Notes: a model not told the origin generated them from the sequence alone. DNA of 64,000 bases from Thiohalocapsa sp. PB-PSB1 (GCA_016745215.1 CP050890.1:4464001-4528000), one strand, 5' to 3'; counted from the first letter of the stretch, positions 9,641-18,283 are shown. A program made the numbers and translations.

Positions 9641-10247
9641 GATATCCAAACATCTCGGTGCATCCGGCGATGCTCAAGCGAGGCGCACGGCGAAAGATCG
9701 GTAAGCGGTCAAAGCGTCCTCGGGACGCAGCATGGCTTCTTGCTGGAGCAGAGCGTCCGGAGTGTCAAACGCCTACGCTTGGTCTTTCCCGCTGATAGCG
9801 TTCCTGGTCGTTTGCTTGTCCTCGCAATTGGCTGGCCATTAAAGTACACCCGCTGGTAGGTATCCGATAACGCCAGGCCCGGTATAATACGGACCAGGCG
9901 CTGCAGCGCCATCGGATGATCCCTGAGGCGCCGAAAGCGATCAGCATTCATTGCTCGGAGTGCAGACAGGATCATCTCGCAAAACCGCGGTGAGGTCAGG
10001 CTCTCGCAGCTGCATGATGGTCTGGTCGGATTGGGTTTGCAAAAGATTGACGCGCCCTACGGCTAGGCTGTTTTTACAGTCGAGCAGACCGATGCGCTGG
10101 AGCAGAAGCGAGCGCACGACCACCGCGGGTTTGCTCAGAAGTACCGCGAGGCCGGAATCGAGGCCGGAATAGAAATCCGGGCTGAACGGCCAAAACAACC
10201 CGATCATCAAGCCTTGCGAACGACTTCCTCACCTCCAGGAGTTTGCC
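9641..10247. other. 606-bp stretch without a recognisable gene
   Basis: The minus strand holds an 88-codon frame (9709-9975) with a plausible protein-like stretch (ADRFRRLRDHPMALQRLVRI), and a second weak frame lies at 9941-10210. I recognise neither. They may be remnants of a transposase or mobile gene. AGGAG at the right end is the ribosome site of the LexA-like gene. Confidence 0.4.
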
Positions 10248-10712
10248 ATGCACCAGCTGGTCTATCTGATCCCCAAACGCCGCCACGCACTCTGGCTGCC
10301 GGAACTCGAACCGCTGGATTTTGCGGAAGAACCCGGTGTGGAACTACCGCTGCTCGGCTATGTCAGCGCCGGCAAGCCGATCGAGACACCGGAGGATCAG
10401 GAGACCATCAGTGTGCCGGCCCACATGGCACGCAAGGCAAGCTACGCATTACGGGTGCGCGGTCACTCGATGACCGAAGACCAAATTCAAGATGGCGACA
10501 TCATCCTCATCGAGCAACGTCAAACGGCGGAAAACGGCGAGACGGTGGTAGCGATGATCAATGGCGAGCAGGTAACGCTGAAACGCTTCTACGTCGAGGC
10601 CGACGGCATCCGCCTGCAACCAGCTAACCCGGAGATCGAACCCATTCACCTGGGCCATGACGAAATCGAAATCCTTGGCATCGTGGCCGGTGTGGTGCGG
10701 ATTATGGATTAA
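10248..10712 (+). CDS. LexA-like S24 self-cleaving peptidase lacking the HTH domain
   Basis: The protein has 154 residues. The catalytic part is a clear LexA-type S24 domain: Ala41-Gly42 cleavage site in LLGYVSAGKPIE, catalytic Ser74 in RVRGHSMTED and Lys112 in GEQVTLKRFY. LexA normally carries a ~70-residue winged helix in front; here it is replaced by about 33 residues (MHQLVYLIPKRRHALWLPEL). UmuD also lacks the HTH, but the spacing and the TAENGETVVAMINGE block are LexA-like. AGGAG precedes the ATG by 8 bases. It could regulate a partner, compete with LexA, or be a decayed regulator. No polymerase V gene lies next to it. Confidence 0.85.
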   Translation: MHQLVYLIPKRRHALWLPELEPLDFAEEPGVELPLLGYVSAGKPIETPEDQETISVPAHMARKASYALRVRGHSMTEDQIQDGDIILIEQRQTAENGETVVAMINGEQVTLKRFYVEADGIRLQPANPEIEPIHLGHDEIEILGIVAGVVRIMD

Positions 10713-10986
10713 ATGCCGATGGTCTGCCGACCCCAGCCCAGGCAGATTCAAGCATCTAGGATGCGGCTTGCTTGCGTCGGATCAGGCAAGGTTCAGCCCA
10801 ACGGTGCAATCCGACCACCGCATAATTACCCTATTTTTGATAAATAAAATGCGCTGGGGCAATGTTTTGATCCGAATAACTGTAGAAAATACAGGCTTTT
10901 CACATGCCCTCAAAACCCCGCGCATGAGACTCGACGCGCCGCGCGCGGGCACGAGCTTCCTTAGGCGAGATCAAGGAGCCATTGCA

Positions 10987-11187
10987 ATGAGCCTGGACCT
11001 ATCCTTGCACAACCCATCAGCACTCGACGGACTGGCCATGAGAACCGCAGCGAAGAAAAAGCTCGCGGCTTCCGTCAATACACGCAACCTTTTCCATCGC
11101 TTATGCCAACTGCACAGACTCAACCGGCGGCACAACGGCCACTGGCAGGCCGGCGCGGCGCTCGAACAGGTGAGGCGAGCAAGGTAA
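10987..11187 (+). CDS. small basic hypothetical protein (66 aa)
   Basis: An ATG at 10987 is preceded by AAGGAG at a good distance and opens a 66-residue frame rich in Arg, Lys, His and Leu (FHRLCQLHRLNRRHNGHW). The longer in-frame start at 10657 lacks a ribosome site and overlaps the LexA-like gene. The upstream 150 bp is AT-rich and may be its promoter. I recognise no family. Confidence 0.4.
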   Translation: MSLDLSLHNPSALDGLAMRTAAKKKLAASVNTRNLFHRLCQLHRLNRRHNGHWQAGAALEQVRRAR

Positions 11188-11255
11188 GGCCCGAGTTCGC
11201 TCCTCGCAATCACCGATCCCGTCCCTGCGGGAACGAGTGAGTATCGAACACAAAT

Positions 11256-11364
11256 CGACGTGGCGGCAACCCGTCCATGGAGCGACCATGGGCAGGTTGC
11301 CGTTTTGCGAAGGCGAACGAAAATCCGGCGCCAGCTAGCCTATTTCTCTCCAGCAATCGCCAAA
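11256..11364 (-). repeat. family A miniature element, copy A10 (truncated)
   Basis: Read on the minus strand it begins TTGGCGATTGCTGGAGAG and continues with CTGGCGCCGGATT and TTCGTTCGCCTTCGCAA blocks shared with copy A4, then the GGCAACC/GGTTGCC inner inverted repeat. The far end is lost near 11256. Confidence 0.7.
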
Positions 11365-11489
11365 GCGCCCGTGCCAGAGATCGGTAGCGCCGGCTTGACC
11401 TCCGGCTTGCGGCGGCCGGTCATGACGATTTCCAGCGGAATATCCGTGCCGGTTTGCGCAACCAACGACGCGATTTTTATCCTCGTCAT
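11340..11489 (-). CDS. possible small ORF (49 aa) ending inside a family A element
   Basis: From ATG 11489 the minus strand encodes MTRIKIASLVAQTGTD and ends GALAIAGEK followed by TAG. The last residues and the stop codon come from element A10. The composition looks protein-like, but no family is recognised and no clear ribosome site is present. It may be the tail of a truncated gene. Confidence 0.2.
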   Translation of the reverse strand: MTRIKIASLVAQTGTDIPLEIVMTGRRKPEVKPALPISGTGALAIAGEK

Positions 11490-11946
11490 GCTGATTTCGG
11501 CGAACCTCGCAGCCCACTGCGATCTGATTGCCCCCCTAGGCTAGTGCTCTGCTGCGGAAGTCGGGAGACTGTTTGCAGTCGTTGTCATTGTCCTAATCGT
11601 GGTCGTCATCGATAATCCAAGATGAGCGATTACGACAACAATTACGGCAACGACAAACAGCAGAAACAGTAGCGGAGCAGAAACAGTAGCGGGACATCCG
11701 CACCGCTGCACGAGTTCGAACGTGGCTTCCGGATGGACTGTGTGGCCGTTGAACAAGCGGTTGACGTCGATGTTCTATCCCGCGTCATCCTGCCCAACAG
11801 GTGCGGGAGAGGTCTCTCGGCGCCACATGACGCTCTGGAGCAGCGAAACGACATCGCCTCCGTCAGTCGCAATCTCCACCGCATCGAGCAGGCAGGTCTT
11901 GCCGGCCTTATTCTTGCCAACCGGCAGGTTCGCGCGGGTCAGGTCG

Positions 11947-12411
11947 GGTGCTGCCTTCAAACAATGTAAGGATTCACCGCAGAGACGCAGAGTCCGCAGA
12001 GGGGCCAAGGCGCCTCGCCCGCAAGCGGACTTTGACCAGCCGCGGGAGCCGGTCGGCGTAGGAGCCCGCTTGCGGGCGACCCGGAAAATAATGCCAGCGG
12101 AGCGGACGCGTGCGCCGCGCCTTTCCCGGGAGAAAGGCTGTAGATCACTGTCTTCTCGACAAACGAACTGAAGATACCCCAGGGTGCAATCCGCCCAGCG
12201 CGACTTGATCGGAATCGGAATCGGAATCGGAATCGGAATCGGAATCGGAATCGGAATCGGGATCGAAAAGACATAACATCAGGGCGTGAGAAACCTGATG
12301 TTTGCTGGGCGGATGTTTGCTGGGCGAATGTTTGCTGGGCGCTGCTTTCGAAGAATATGAATCAAACTTCATTCTGGTTGAATAGCCGAACATTTTACGC
12401 AGGCAGCACCC
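11947..12411 (-). mobile_element. family C repeat element, full copy C1 (465 bp)
   Basis: The ends are GGTGCTGCC and GGCAGCACC (9-bp terminal inverted repeats), flanked by the direct repeat GTCAGGTCG at 11938-11946 and 12412-12420. Inside are a CGCAGAGACGCAGAG block, two REP-like units (GTAGGAGCCCGCTTGCGG type), a segment shared with copy C3, and the GGAATC microsatellite. No transposase is encoded. It interrupts the AAA ATPase gene. Confidence 0.85.
12211..12264 (+). repeat. GGAATC hexanucleotide microsatellite
   Basis: Eight perfect tandem GGAATC units run from 12211 to 12258, then one variant GGGATC unit. It sits inside element C1. The equivalent place in copy C3 (36095-36142) has GATCCC/AATTCC variants, and copy C2 has only one or two units, so copy number differs between elements. 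Confidence 0.9.
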
Positions 12412-12650
12412 GTCAGGTCGGAGACCCGAAAACGCTCGAAGGCCCTGAAGCCGGTCACATCGATTGACTGGATCATGGGCGGACCAGTAAGGGCCGGTGG
12501 CTGGTTTTGTAGACTCAGGTTCGCTGGGATGTGATTGCAAACAAATCAGAATGGCCCGACGGACTTGGCGCGAATAAGGGTCGCTGCCAGATTCCCTTGA
12601 CGTGCTCGGCCTGCTCGGGTAGCTTGCTGCGCTTGCCGAACCCTTACTAG

Positions 12651-12680
12651 CCTAAACCCTAAACCCTAAACCCTAAACCC
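12651..12680 (+). repeat. telomere-like CCCTAAA heptamer repeat
   Basis: About four tandem copies of the heptamer CCCTAAA end 19 bases before the start codon of the AspT-family gene. No Shine-Dalgarno is evident between, so the repeat lies in the likely leader or ribosome-site region. Confidence 0.85.
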
Positions 12681-12698
12681 TTCTGGCCAAAATTCACT

Positions 12699-14372
12699 AT
12701 GGAAATCAATGTTGTAACGCTGCTCAGCGAGAACACCATCCTGTTGATTTTTACGGTCATCGGCCTGGGCTATCTGGTCGGCAATATCCGCATCGCCGGC
12801 ATCGAGGCGGGGCCGGTGATCGGCGTGCTGCTGGTTGGCCTGCTGTTCGGGCACTTCGGATTCAGCGCGCCGTCGGGCGCTAGCAGCTTTGGTTTCGCAT
12901 TGTTCATCTTCTCCGTCGGCATCCAGGCCGGACCGACCTTCTTCAGCGCCTTCGCAGCCGATGGTTTGCGCTACGTGACCCTGGCGATGGTGGTCGCAGG
13001 CACGGCCGTTGCCCTGACCCTGGCGCTTGCTAAGCTAGTTGGGCTCGACTACGGCTTTAGCGCCGGCATGTTGGCCGGCGCGCTGACCAGCACGCCGACC
13101 CTCGCCGGCGCCCAGGACGCAGTCAACAGCGGCCTCGCGGTCATACCGGAGGGGTTCTCCTCGGCCCAGGCGCTGGAGAACGTCAGCGTCGGCTATGCCA
13201 TCACCTACATCTTCGGTACCGTTGGCATGATCCTCGCCGTGACCTTCCTGCCGCGATTTATCGGTATCGACCTGCCCGCGGAGGCGGCTAAGCTGGCCAA
13301 GGAACGCGGGCTCGGGCGCGGGCGTCGGCGCAAGCTCGGCGGCAGCTTGCCCATCGTGCGTGCCTATTCGCTACCCAAGGGGCTGGAGGGGAAGACCGTG
13401 GGGCAGGTCAACGCCGAGGTCGGCGACCCACAGGGCAAGATACTTCGGATCAAGCGCGGAGCACAGCTGCTCGATAGCGCGCCGGACTTGGAACTGCAGG
13501 CGGGAGACGTTGTCTCCTTTATCGCCGGTATCGACGTACACAAGCGCGCCCACAACAACCAGGCTACGGAGGTGCTGGACCCCGATCTGCTGAACTATCA
13601 AGTGACCACCCGCGAGATCATCGTTAGCAACGCCAAGGTCGTCGGCAAGACCCTGAAGGACTTGGACATGCCGAGCCGATACGGCTGCTTCGCCACCGCC
13701 CTCACCCGAGCGTCCATCGAGCTGCCGCTGGACTCCGCCCTACCGTTGGAAAAGGGCGACCGCCTCGAGGTGGTCGGCGAGAAAGACAACCTCCATCACT
13801 TGGCCGAGGTCATCGGCTTCGTTGAACAAGAATTGGAGAAGACCGACCTGGCGACCTTTGCCTTCGGCATGATCGCCGGCACCCTGCTCGGCCTGGTGAC
13901 CCTGGCGATAGGCGACATTACCATCGGCCTGGGCACAGCGGGCGGTATGCTCGCTATCGGCATCCTCATCGGCTACCTCGGCTCGGTCATTCCGACTTTC
14001 GGCAGAGTACCGGCACCGGCCCGATACGTACTCATGGAGCTTGGCCTGATGCTGTTCATGGCCGGCGTCGGGCTGAACGCGGGCGGCGGGGTGGTCGACG
14101 CGCTGACCTCGGTGGGACCCATCATGATCGCCATCGGCATCCTGATCACCCTGCTACCGGCACTGGTCGCCTACCTGGTGGGCCGTTGGCTGCTGAGAAT
14201 GAACCCCGCATTGCTGCTAGGCTCCATCACTGGCGCCATGACCAGCACCCCTGCGCTGAACGTTGTCACCGAGGCGGCACGCTCCGGCGTGCCGGCGTTG
14301 GGTTATGCCGGAACCTACACCTTTGCCAACGTCCTGCTGACCTTTGCCGGGGCTTTGATGATGGTGTTGTAG
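12699..14372 (+). CDS. AspT/YidE-family aspartate:alanine-exchanger-type transporter
   Basis: The 557-residue membrane protein has the layout of the AAE transporter family. An N-terminal block of about five membrane helices (from LLIFTVIGLGYLVGNI) and a C-terminal block (FAFGMIAGTLLGLVTLAIGD onward) are pseudo-repeats, each ending with AGALTSTPTLAGA or TGAMTSTPALNVV. Between them lie two TrkA-C-type regulatory domains (about 220-390). The family exchanges amino or carboxylic acids; the substrate here is not readable. Size is normal. It stands alone, with the heptamer repeat just upstream and no visible ribosome site. Confidence 0.9.
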   Translation: MEINVVTLLSENTILLIFTVIGLGYLVGNIRIAGIEAGPVIGVLLVGLLFGHFGFSAPSGASSFGFALFIFSVGIQAGPTFFSAFAADGLRYVTLAMVVAGTAVALTLALAKLVGLDYGFSAGMLAGALTSTPTLAGAQDAVNSGLAVIPEGFSSAQALENVSVGYAITYIFGTVGMILAVTFLPRFIGIDLPAEAAKLAKERGLGRGRRRKLGGSLPIVRAYSLPKGLEGKTVGQVNAEVGDPQGKILRIKRGAQLLDSAPDLELQAGDVVSFIAGIDVHKRAHNNQATEVLDPDLLNYQVTTREIIVSNAKVVGKTLKDLDMPSRYGCFATALTRASIELPLDSALPLEKGDRLEVVGEKDNLHHLAEVIGFVEQELEKTDLATFAFGMIAGTLLGLVTLAIGDITIGLGTAGGMLAIGILIGYLGSVIPTFGRVPAPARYVLMELGLMLFMAGVGLNAGGGVVDALTSVGPIMIAIGILITLLPALVAYLVGRWLLRMNPALLLGSITGAMTSTPALNVVTEAARSGVPALGYAGTYTFANVLLTFAGALMMVL

Positions 14373-14466
14373 CAGTGTCGCGCTCCAAATGGTGCGCATG
14401 AGGTTGGTGCGCAGTTGAGGTTGCGCTCCACGTCATAGATACGGCCGTGGGCGAGCGCTGACTGAC

Positions 14467-14573
14467 ATGCTTTGCGTGCTGGGTCTGCTCGCGGGCGGCT
14501 GCAGCGACAAGCCGCTGCCACCAACGGAAGTGGTGCGATCGGCCAAAGCGCCGAGCCGATCCGCATCGGCGCC
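14467..14573 (+). pseudogene. RND efflux adaptor lipoprotein, N-terminal fragment
   Basis: A frame from ATG 14467 reads MLCVLGLLAGGCSDKPLPP followed by TEVVRSAKAP. A short hydrophobic leader, a lipobox (LAGGC) and an xPPTEVVR stretch are the usual beginning of HlyD-type periplasmic adaptors of RND pumps. It is cut after about 35 residues where repeat C2 begins; no downstream part is found. Confidence 0.5.
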
Positions 14574-14752
14574 AGGGTGCAACCCGCCCAGCGCGACTTG
14601 ATCAGGTTTGGGATCGGGATCGAAAAGACATGACATCAGGGCGTGAGAAACCTGAAGTTTGCTGGGCAGCTATTTTCTGAGCGCTGCCTTCATAGAATAT
14701 GAATCAAACTTCATTCTGGTTGAATAGCTGAACATTCTACGCAGGCAGCACC
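14574..14752 (-). mobile_element. family C repeat element, partial copy C2
   Basis: This copy shares with C1 the CCGCCCAGCGCGACTTGATC block, the GATCGAAAAGACAT block, AACTTCATTCTGGTTGAATA and the terminal ACGCAGGCAGCACC at 14752. The REP-containing half and the other end are missing. It truncates the RND adaptor fragment. Confidence 0.75.
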
Positions 14753-14797
14753 GGTTTTTTCGACACACTTTTTTAGCCTCAGAGTGATGCTGCAAAA

Positions 14798-15661
14798 TTG
14801 CCGCCCGTGCTGGACGATGGTGCGGCACGGAAACGGTTTGCTGCCGGTTCGGATCTCAGGATCTGCGCTTGTAGTAAAGGGTATTTTTGTGCGCATGTCT
14901 CAGGATCTGTCCGCGTTTACTGGTTGCTGTTTTTCATCATCCCTATTCTTCGACGGAAGGTCTCCGAACGCTTGCATTGGATTCTATTTCAATTAAAATT
15001 CATATGGTTATCGAGATCCAGAGGATCAGAGGTCAGAGATACAGCGCATGCGGTCCTTGCAAGGGAAAATGTCGCAATCATTCGATGCATCCCTTCGCAT
15101 GTTGTTCTCTATCCGATCTGTAGGCTAGGGATTGCCGATAGCAGGCAAATACCCAACCTCGAGGATAGAAATAGGCGTCAAAACCAATCGAAGGTACCGG
15201 CGTTGTTCGCCGCGATCATCTGCGCCTTTTCCATCAATGTGCAGGCAGATGATGGCAAGATCATCTCCAGCGCCATTTGCCAAGCCATGACGCCCAACGG
15301 CGCCGAGCACCTGCGGCACCTGGGCTCGAGTCTGCAAGCCGTCGGGGCCGATGTGACTGTGATTTGCCCGATTGTGCGTGACAGCATGGGCGGGCGGATG
15401 AAGTGGGTAGATGTCCGCCACCGGCGCCCCTCGGGCGCCGGTGGCGAACAGGTTTCAGGCCGGGTCTACTCCTGCGACGCCACTTACGGCGGTTGTTACA
15501 ATACGGCGCAAAGTTATACTGATACGAGCAATACGTTCACCAGCGTGTTCCTAGATACCGGAAGCCTTCCATTCAACAGCGATCACTACTTCTACTACCG
15601 GTCGGTGCTGCCGGAGAATTGGAAGATCGTCGCGATCGAGTATCTCGAGGGTAACCACTGA
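14798..15661 (+). CDS. hypothetical secreted protein; true start uncertain
   Basis: The open frame gives 287 residues, but only the last 150 or so look like a protein: a hydrophobic segment ending FSINVQA just before DDGKII resembles a signal peptide with an Ala-x-Ala cleavage site. The mature part has four Cys (SAICQAMT, VICPIV, SCDATYGGC), a Gly-rich loop and ends SDHYFYYRSVLPENWK. The upstream half of the frame is low-quality and partly overlaps decay. No ATG lies near the signal-like segment, so the natural start is unclear or the gene is damaged. No family recognised. Confidence 0.45.
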   Translation: MPPVLDDGAARKRFAAGSDLRICACSKGYFCAHVSGSVRVYWLLFFIIPILRRKVSERLHWILFQLKFIWLSRSRGSEVRDTAHAVLARENVAIIRCIPSHVVLYPICRLGIADSRQIPNLEDRNRRQNQSKVPALFAAIICAFSINVQADDGKIISSAICQAMTPNGAEHLRHLGSSLQAVGADVTVICPIVRDSMGGRMKWVDVRHRRPSGAGGEQVSGRVYSCDATYGGCYNTAQSYTDTSNTFTSVFLDTGSLPFNSDHYFYYRSVLPENWKIVAIEYLEGNH

Positions 15662-15667
15662 GTGGGG

Positions 15668-15693
15668 CGCGAGGATTTCCGGCAATCCTCGCG
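15668..15693 (+). terminator. GC-rich hairpin after the secreted hypothetical
   Basis: A perfect 10-bp stem (CGCGAGGATT with AATCCTCGCG) and 6-base loop lies 7 bases after the stop codon at 15661. No U-tract follows, so it may act as an mRNA 3'-end structure more than as an intrinsic terminator. Confidence 0.4.
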
Positions 15694-15785
15694 TCTGGTT
15701 GGCTGGCGGAGGCGTCCTGGCACGCCTCGCTGGACGGCGATCCGGCGACTGAGGCGCTGCTGCTCGCCCTGACCTGACAGGCGCG

Positions 15786-16349
15786 ATGAAGCTCCAGCTT
15801 CATGAGTCGCGGGTGCTCGCGCTCTTGTGTCTGGTCATAGCGTTGTGCTTGTTTTGCTCCCGGTCCTGGACCGGGATTCCGACCAGCCATGCGCAGGAGA
15901 CCAAGCTCAGGACCATCAATGGCACGCGGGACGCGGACACCACGGCTGCGTCGGATACGGCGGCCGACACGGAACGACCACAATTGTCCTATAAGCTGAC
16001 CGCGCGAGAACTCCAGGTGCTGCTGCTATTGAGCCGGGAGCTCTTCAACAAAGAGATCGCCAGGCAGTTCGGTATCGAAACCCGCACCGTCAAGACCCAT
16101 CGTCGGAACATCCATACCAAGATGTCCGTCAAGAACACGGCCGAGTTGGTCAAAAAGGCGCTCGGGGCAGGGATGATTTCGGCGCCGTCTCCAGAAACCG
16201 ATTCGCATGATCCAACCTCTGCCGACAAGACGACCGTCGTCGATGAGACAAACCCCGGCGCGGCAACACGCGGAGTCATCTCTGCCGACAGCCCCAAGCT
16301 CATCGATCGAAAGATGTGCACACCAACCCATGCGCTCGGCCCTGGGTAG
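15786..16349 (+). CDS. LuxR-type HTH protein with N-terminal membrane/signal segment
   Basis: Residues about 71-125 are a clear LuxR/GerE helix-turn-helix (LTARELQVLLLLSRELFNKE, then EIARQFGIETRTVKTHRRNI). Residues 9-25 are strongly hydrophobic (VLALLCLVIALCLFCS) followed by SHAQETK, so it looks like a signal anchor or a signal peptide, unusual for a DNA-binding protein. No receiver or ligand-binding domain is present. The last ~25 residues and the stop codon are encoded by the first unit of the 159-bp tandem array, so the natural C-terminus was probably different. No good ribosome site precedes ATG 15786. Confidence 0.6.
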   Translation: MKLQLHESRVLALLCLVIALCLFCSRSWTGIPTSHAQETKLRTINGTRDADTTAASDTAADTERPQLSYKLTARELQVLLLLSRELFNKEIARQFGIETRTVKTHRRNIHTKMSVKNTAELVKKALGAGMISAPSPETDSHDPTSADKTTVVDETNPGAATRGVISADSPKLIDRKMCTPTHALGPG

Positions 16350-18283
16350 GAGCCCGCTTGCGGGCGACCGTCGCGATGGCCTCGGGCTCTCCGTCGCCCG
16401 CAAGCGGGCTCCTACCGATCCCGGCACGGCAATGTCATCTCTGCCGACAGCCCCAAGCTCATCGATTGAAAGATGTGCACATCAACCCATGCGCTCGGCC
16501 CTGGGTAGGAGCCCGCTTGCGGGCGACCGTCGCGATGGCCTCGGGCTCTCCGTCGCCCGCAAGCGGGCTCCTACCGATCCCGGCGCGGCAATGTCATCTC
16601 TGCCGACGGCCCCAAGCTCATCGATCGAAAGATGTGCACACCAACCCATGCGCTCGGCCCTGGGTAGGAGCCCGCTTGCGGGCGACCGTCGCGATGGCCT
16701 CGGGCTCTCCGTCGCCCGCAAGCGGGCTCCTACCGGTCCCGGCACGGCAATGTCATCTCTGCCGACAGCCCCAAGCTCATCGATCGAAAGACGTGCACAC
16801 CAACCCATGCGCTCGGCCCTGGGTAGGAGCCCGCTTGCGGGCGACCGTCGCGATGGCCTCGGGCTCTCCGTCGCCCGCAAGCGGGCTCCTACCGATCCCG
16901 GCGCGGCAATGTCATCTCTGCCGACAGCCCCAAGCTCATCGATTGAAAGATGTGCACACCAACCCATACGCTCGGCCCTGGGTAGGAGCCCGCTTGCGGG
17001 CGACCGTCGCGATGGCCTCGGGCTCTCCGTCGCCCGCAAGCGGGCTCCTACCGATCCCGGCGCGGCAATGTCATCTCTGCCGACGGCCCCAAGCTCATCG
17101 ATCGAAAGATGTGCACACCAACCCATGCGCTCGGCCCTGGGTAGGAGCCCGCTTGCGGGCGACCGTCGCGATGGCCTCGGGCTCTCCGTCGCCCGCAAGC
17201 GGGCTCCTACCGGTCCCGGCACGGCAATGTCATCTCTGCCGACAGCCCCAAGCTCATTGATCAAAAGATGTGCACACCAACCCATGCGCTCGGCCCTGGG
17301 TAGGAGCCCGCTTGCGGGCGACCGTCGCGATGGCCTCGGGCTCTCCGTCGCCCGCAAGCGGGCTCCTACCGGTCCCAGCGCGGCAATGTCATCTCTGCCG
17401 ACATCCCAAAGCTCATCGATCGAAAGACGTGCACACCAACCATACGCTCGGCCCTGGGTAGGAGCCCGCTTGCGGGCGACCGTCGCGATGGCCTCGGACT
17501 CTCCGTCGCCCGCAAGCGGGCTCCTACCGATCCCGGCACGGCAATGTCATCTCTGCCGACAGCCCGAAGCTCATCGATCGAAAGACGTGCACACCAACCA
17601 TACGCTCGGCCCTGGGTAGGAGCCCGCTTGCGGGCGACCGTCGCGATGGCCTCGGGCTCTCCGTCGCCCGCAAGCGGGCTCCTACCGGTCCCGGCACGGC
17701 AATGTCATCTCTGCCGACAGCCCGAAGCTCATCGATCGAAAGACGTGCACACCAACCATACGCTCGGCCCTGGGTAGGAGCCCGCTTGCGGGCGACCGTC
17801 GCGATGGCCTCGGGCTCTCCGTCGCCCGCAAGCGGGCTCCTACCGGTCCCGGCACGGCAATGTCATCTCTGCCGACAGCCCGAAGCTCATCGATCGAAAG
17901 ATGTGCACACCAACCCATGCGCTCGGCCCTGGGTAGGAGCCCGCTTGCGGGCGACCGTCGCGATGGCCTCAGTCCCTCCGTCGCCCGCAAGCGGGCTCCT
18001 ACCGGTCCCGGCACGGCAATGTCATCTCTGCCGACAGCCCCAAGCTCATCGATCGAAAGATGTGCACACCAACCCATACGCTCGGCCCTGGGTAGGAGCC
18101 CGCTTGCGGGCGACCGTCGCGATGGCCTCGGGCTCTCCGTCGCCCGCAAGCGGGCTCCTACCGGTCCCAGCGCGGCAATGTCATCTCTGCCGACAGCCCC
18201 AAGCTCATCGATCGAAAGATGTGCACACCAACCCATGCGCTCGGCCCTGGGTAGGAGCCCGCTTGCGGGCGACCGTCGCGATT
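16256..18283 (+). repeat. 159-bp tandem array, about 12.6 units, each with a REP palindrome pair
   Basis: Counting from the conserved TCATCTCTGCCGAC word, units start at 16276, 16435, 16594, 16753, 16912, 17071, 17230, 17389, 17547, 17705, 17863, 18022 and 18181. The period is 159 bp (seven), 158 (three), 159 (two). Each unit carries two inverted 23-base arms containing GGAGCCCGCTTGCGGGC (first at 16346-16368 and 16393-16415) separated by 24 bases, giving a very strong hairpin. Units differ by few substitutions. Long frames cross it on both strands because 159 is 53 codons; I do not consider them genes. Confidence 0.95.

Larger units (their letters stand above)
11700..12476 (-). pseudogene. 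AAA ATPase (RecF/OLD-like) gene, interrupted by repeat C1
   Basis: The N-terminus starts at ATG 12476 (MIQSIDVTGFRAFERFRVSD), the usual start of SMC-like AAA ATPases. It stops at element C1 (11947-12411) and resumes on the other side as DLTRANLPVGKNKAGKT, where GKNKAGKT is the Walker A. The same 9 bp (GTCAGGTCG) flank C1, and removing C1 plus one copy rejoins the two halves in frame (VSDLTRANL). Further damage: an in-frame stop at 11775, after which the reading frame resumes as NIDVNRLFNGHTVHPEATF, and loss of everything beyond about 11700. Non-functional now; the original protein was probably about 370-400 residues by family. Confidence 0.85.

Noticed and set aside
10880..10894. SOS box-like CTGT-N7-ACAG after the LexA-like gene
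   Set aside because: Spacing is one base short of the usual LexA site, and it lies downstream of the gene and before an unassigned small ORF.
12145..12540. Frames encoding (Asp-Ser)n or Arg-Phe repeats
   Set aside because: They are translations of the GGAATC microsatellite inside mobile element C1.
16207..17619. 470-residue open frame and several others on both strands across the 16-18 kb array
   Set aside because: They exist because the unit is 53 codons long and lacks stops in several frames; the translations are pure repeat (RSPLAGDRRDGL) with no protein family and contradict each other on opposite strands.
16256..18283. CRISPR array
   Set aside because: Units are identical throughout, with no variable spacers, and no cas genes are near.
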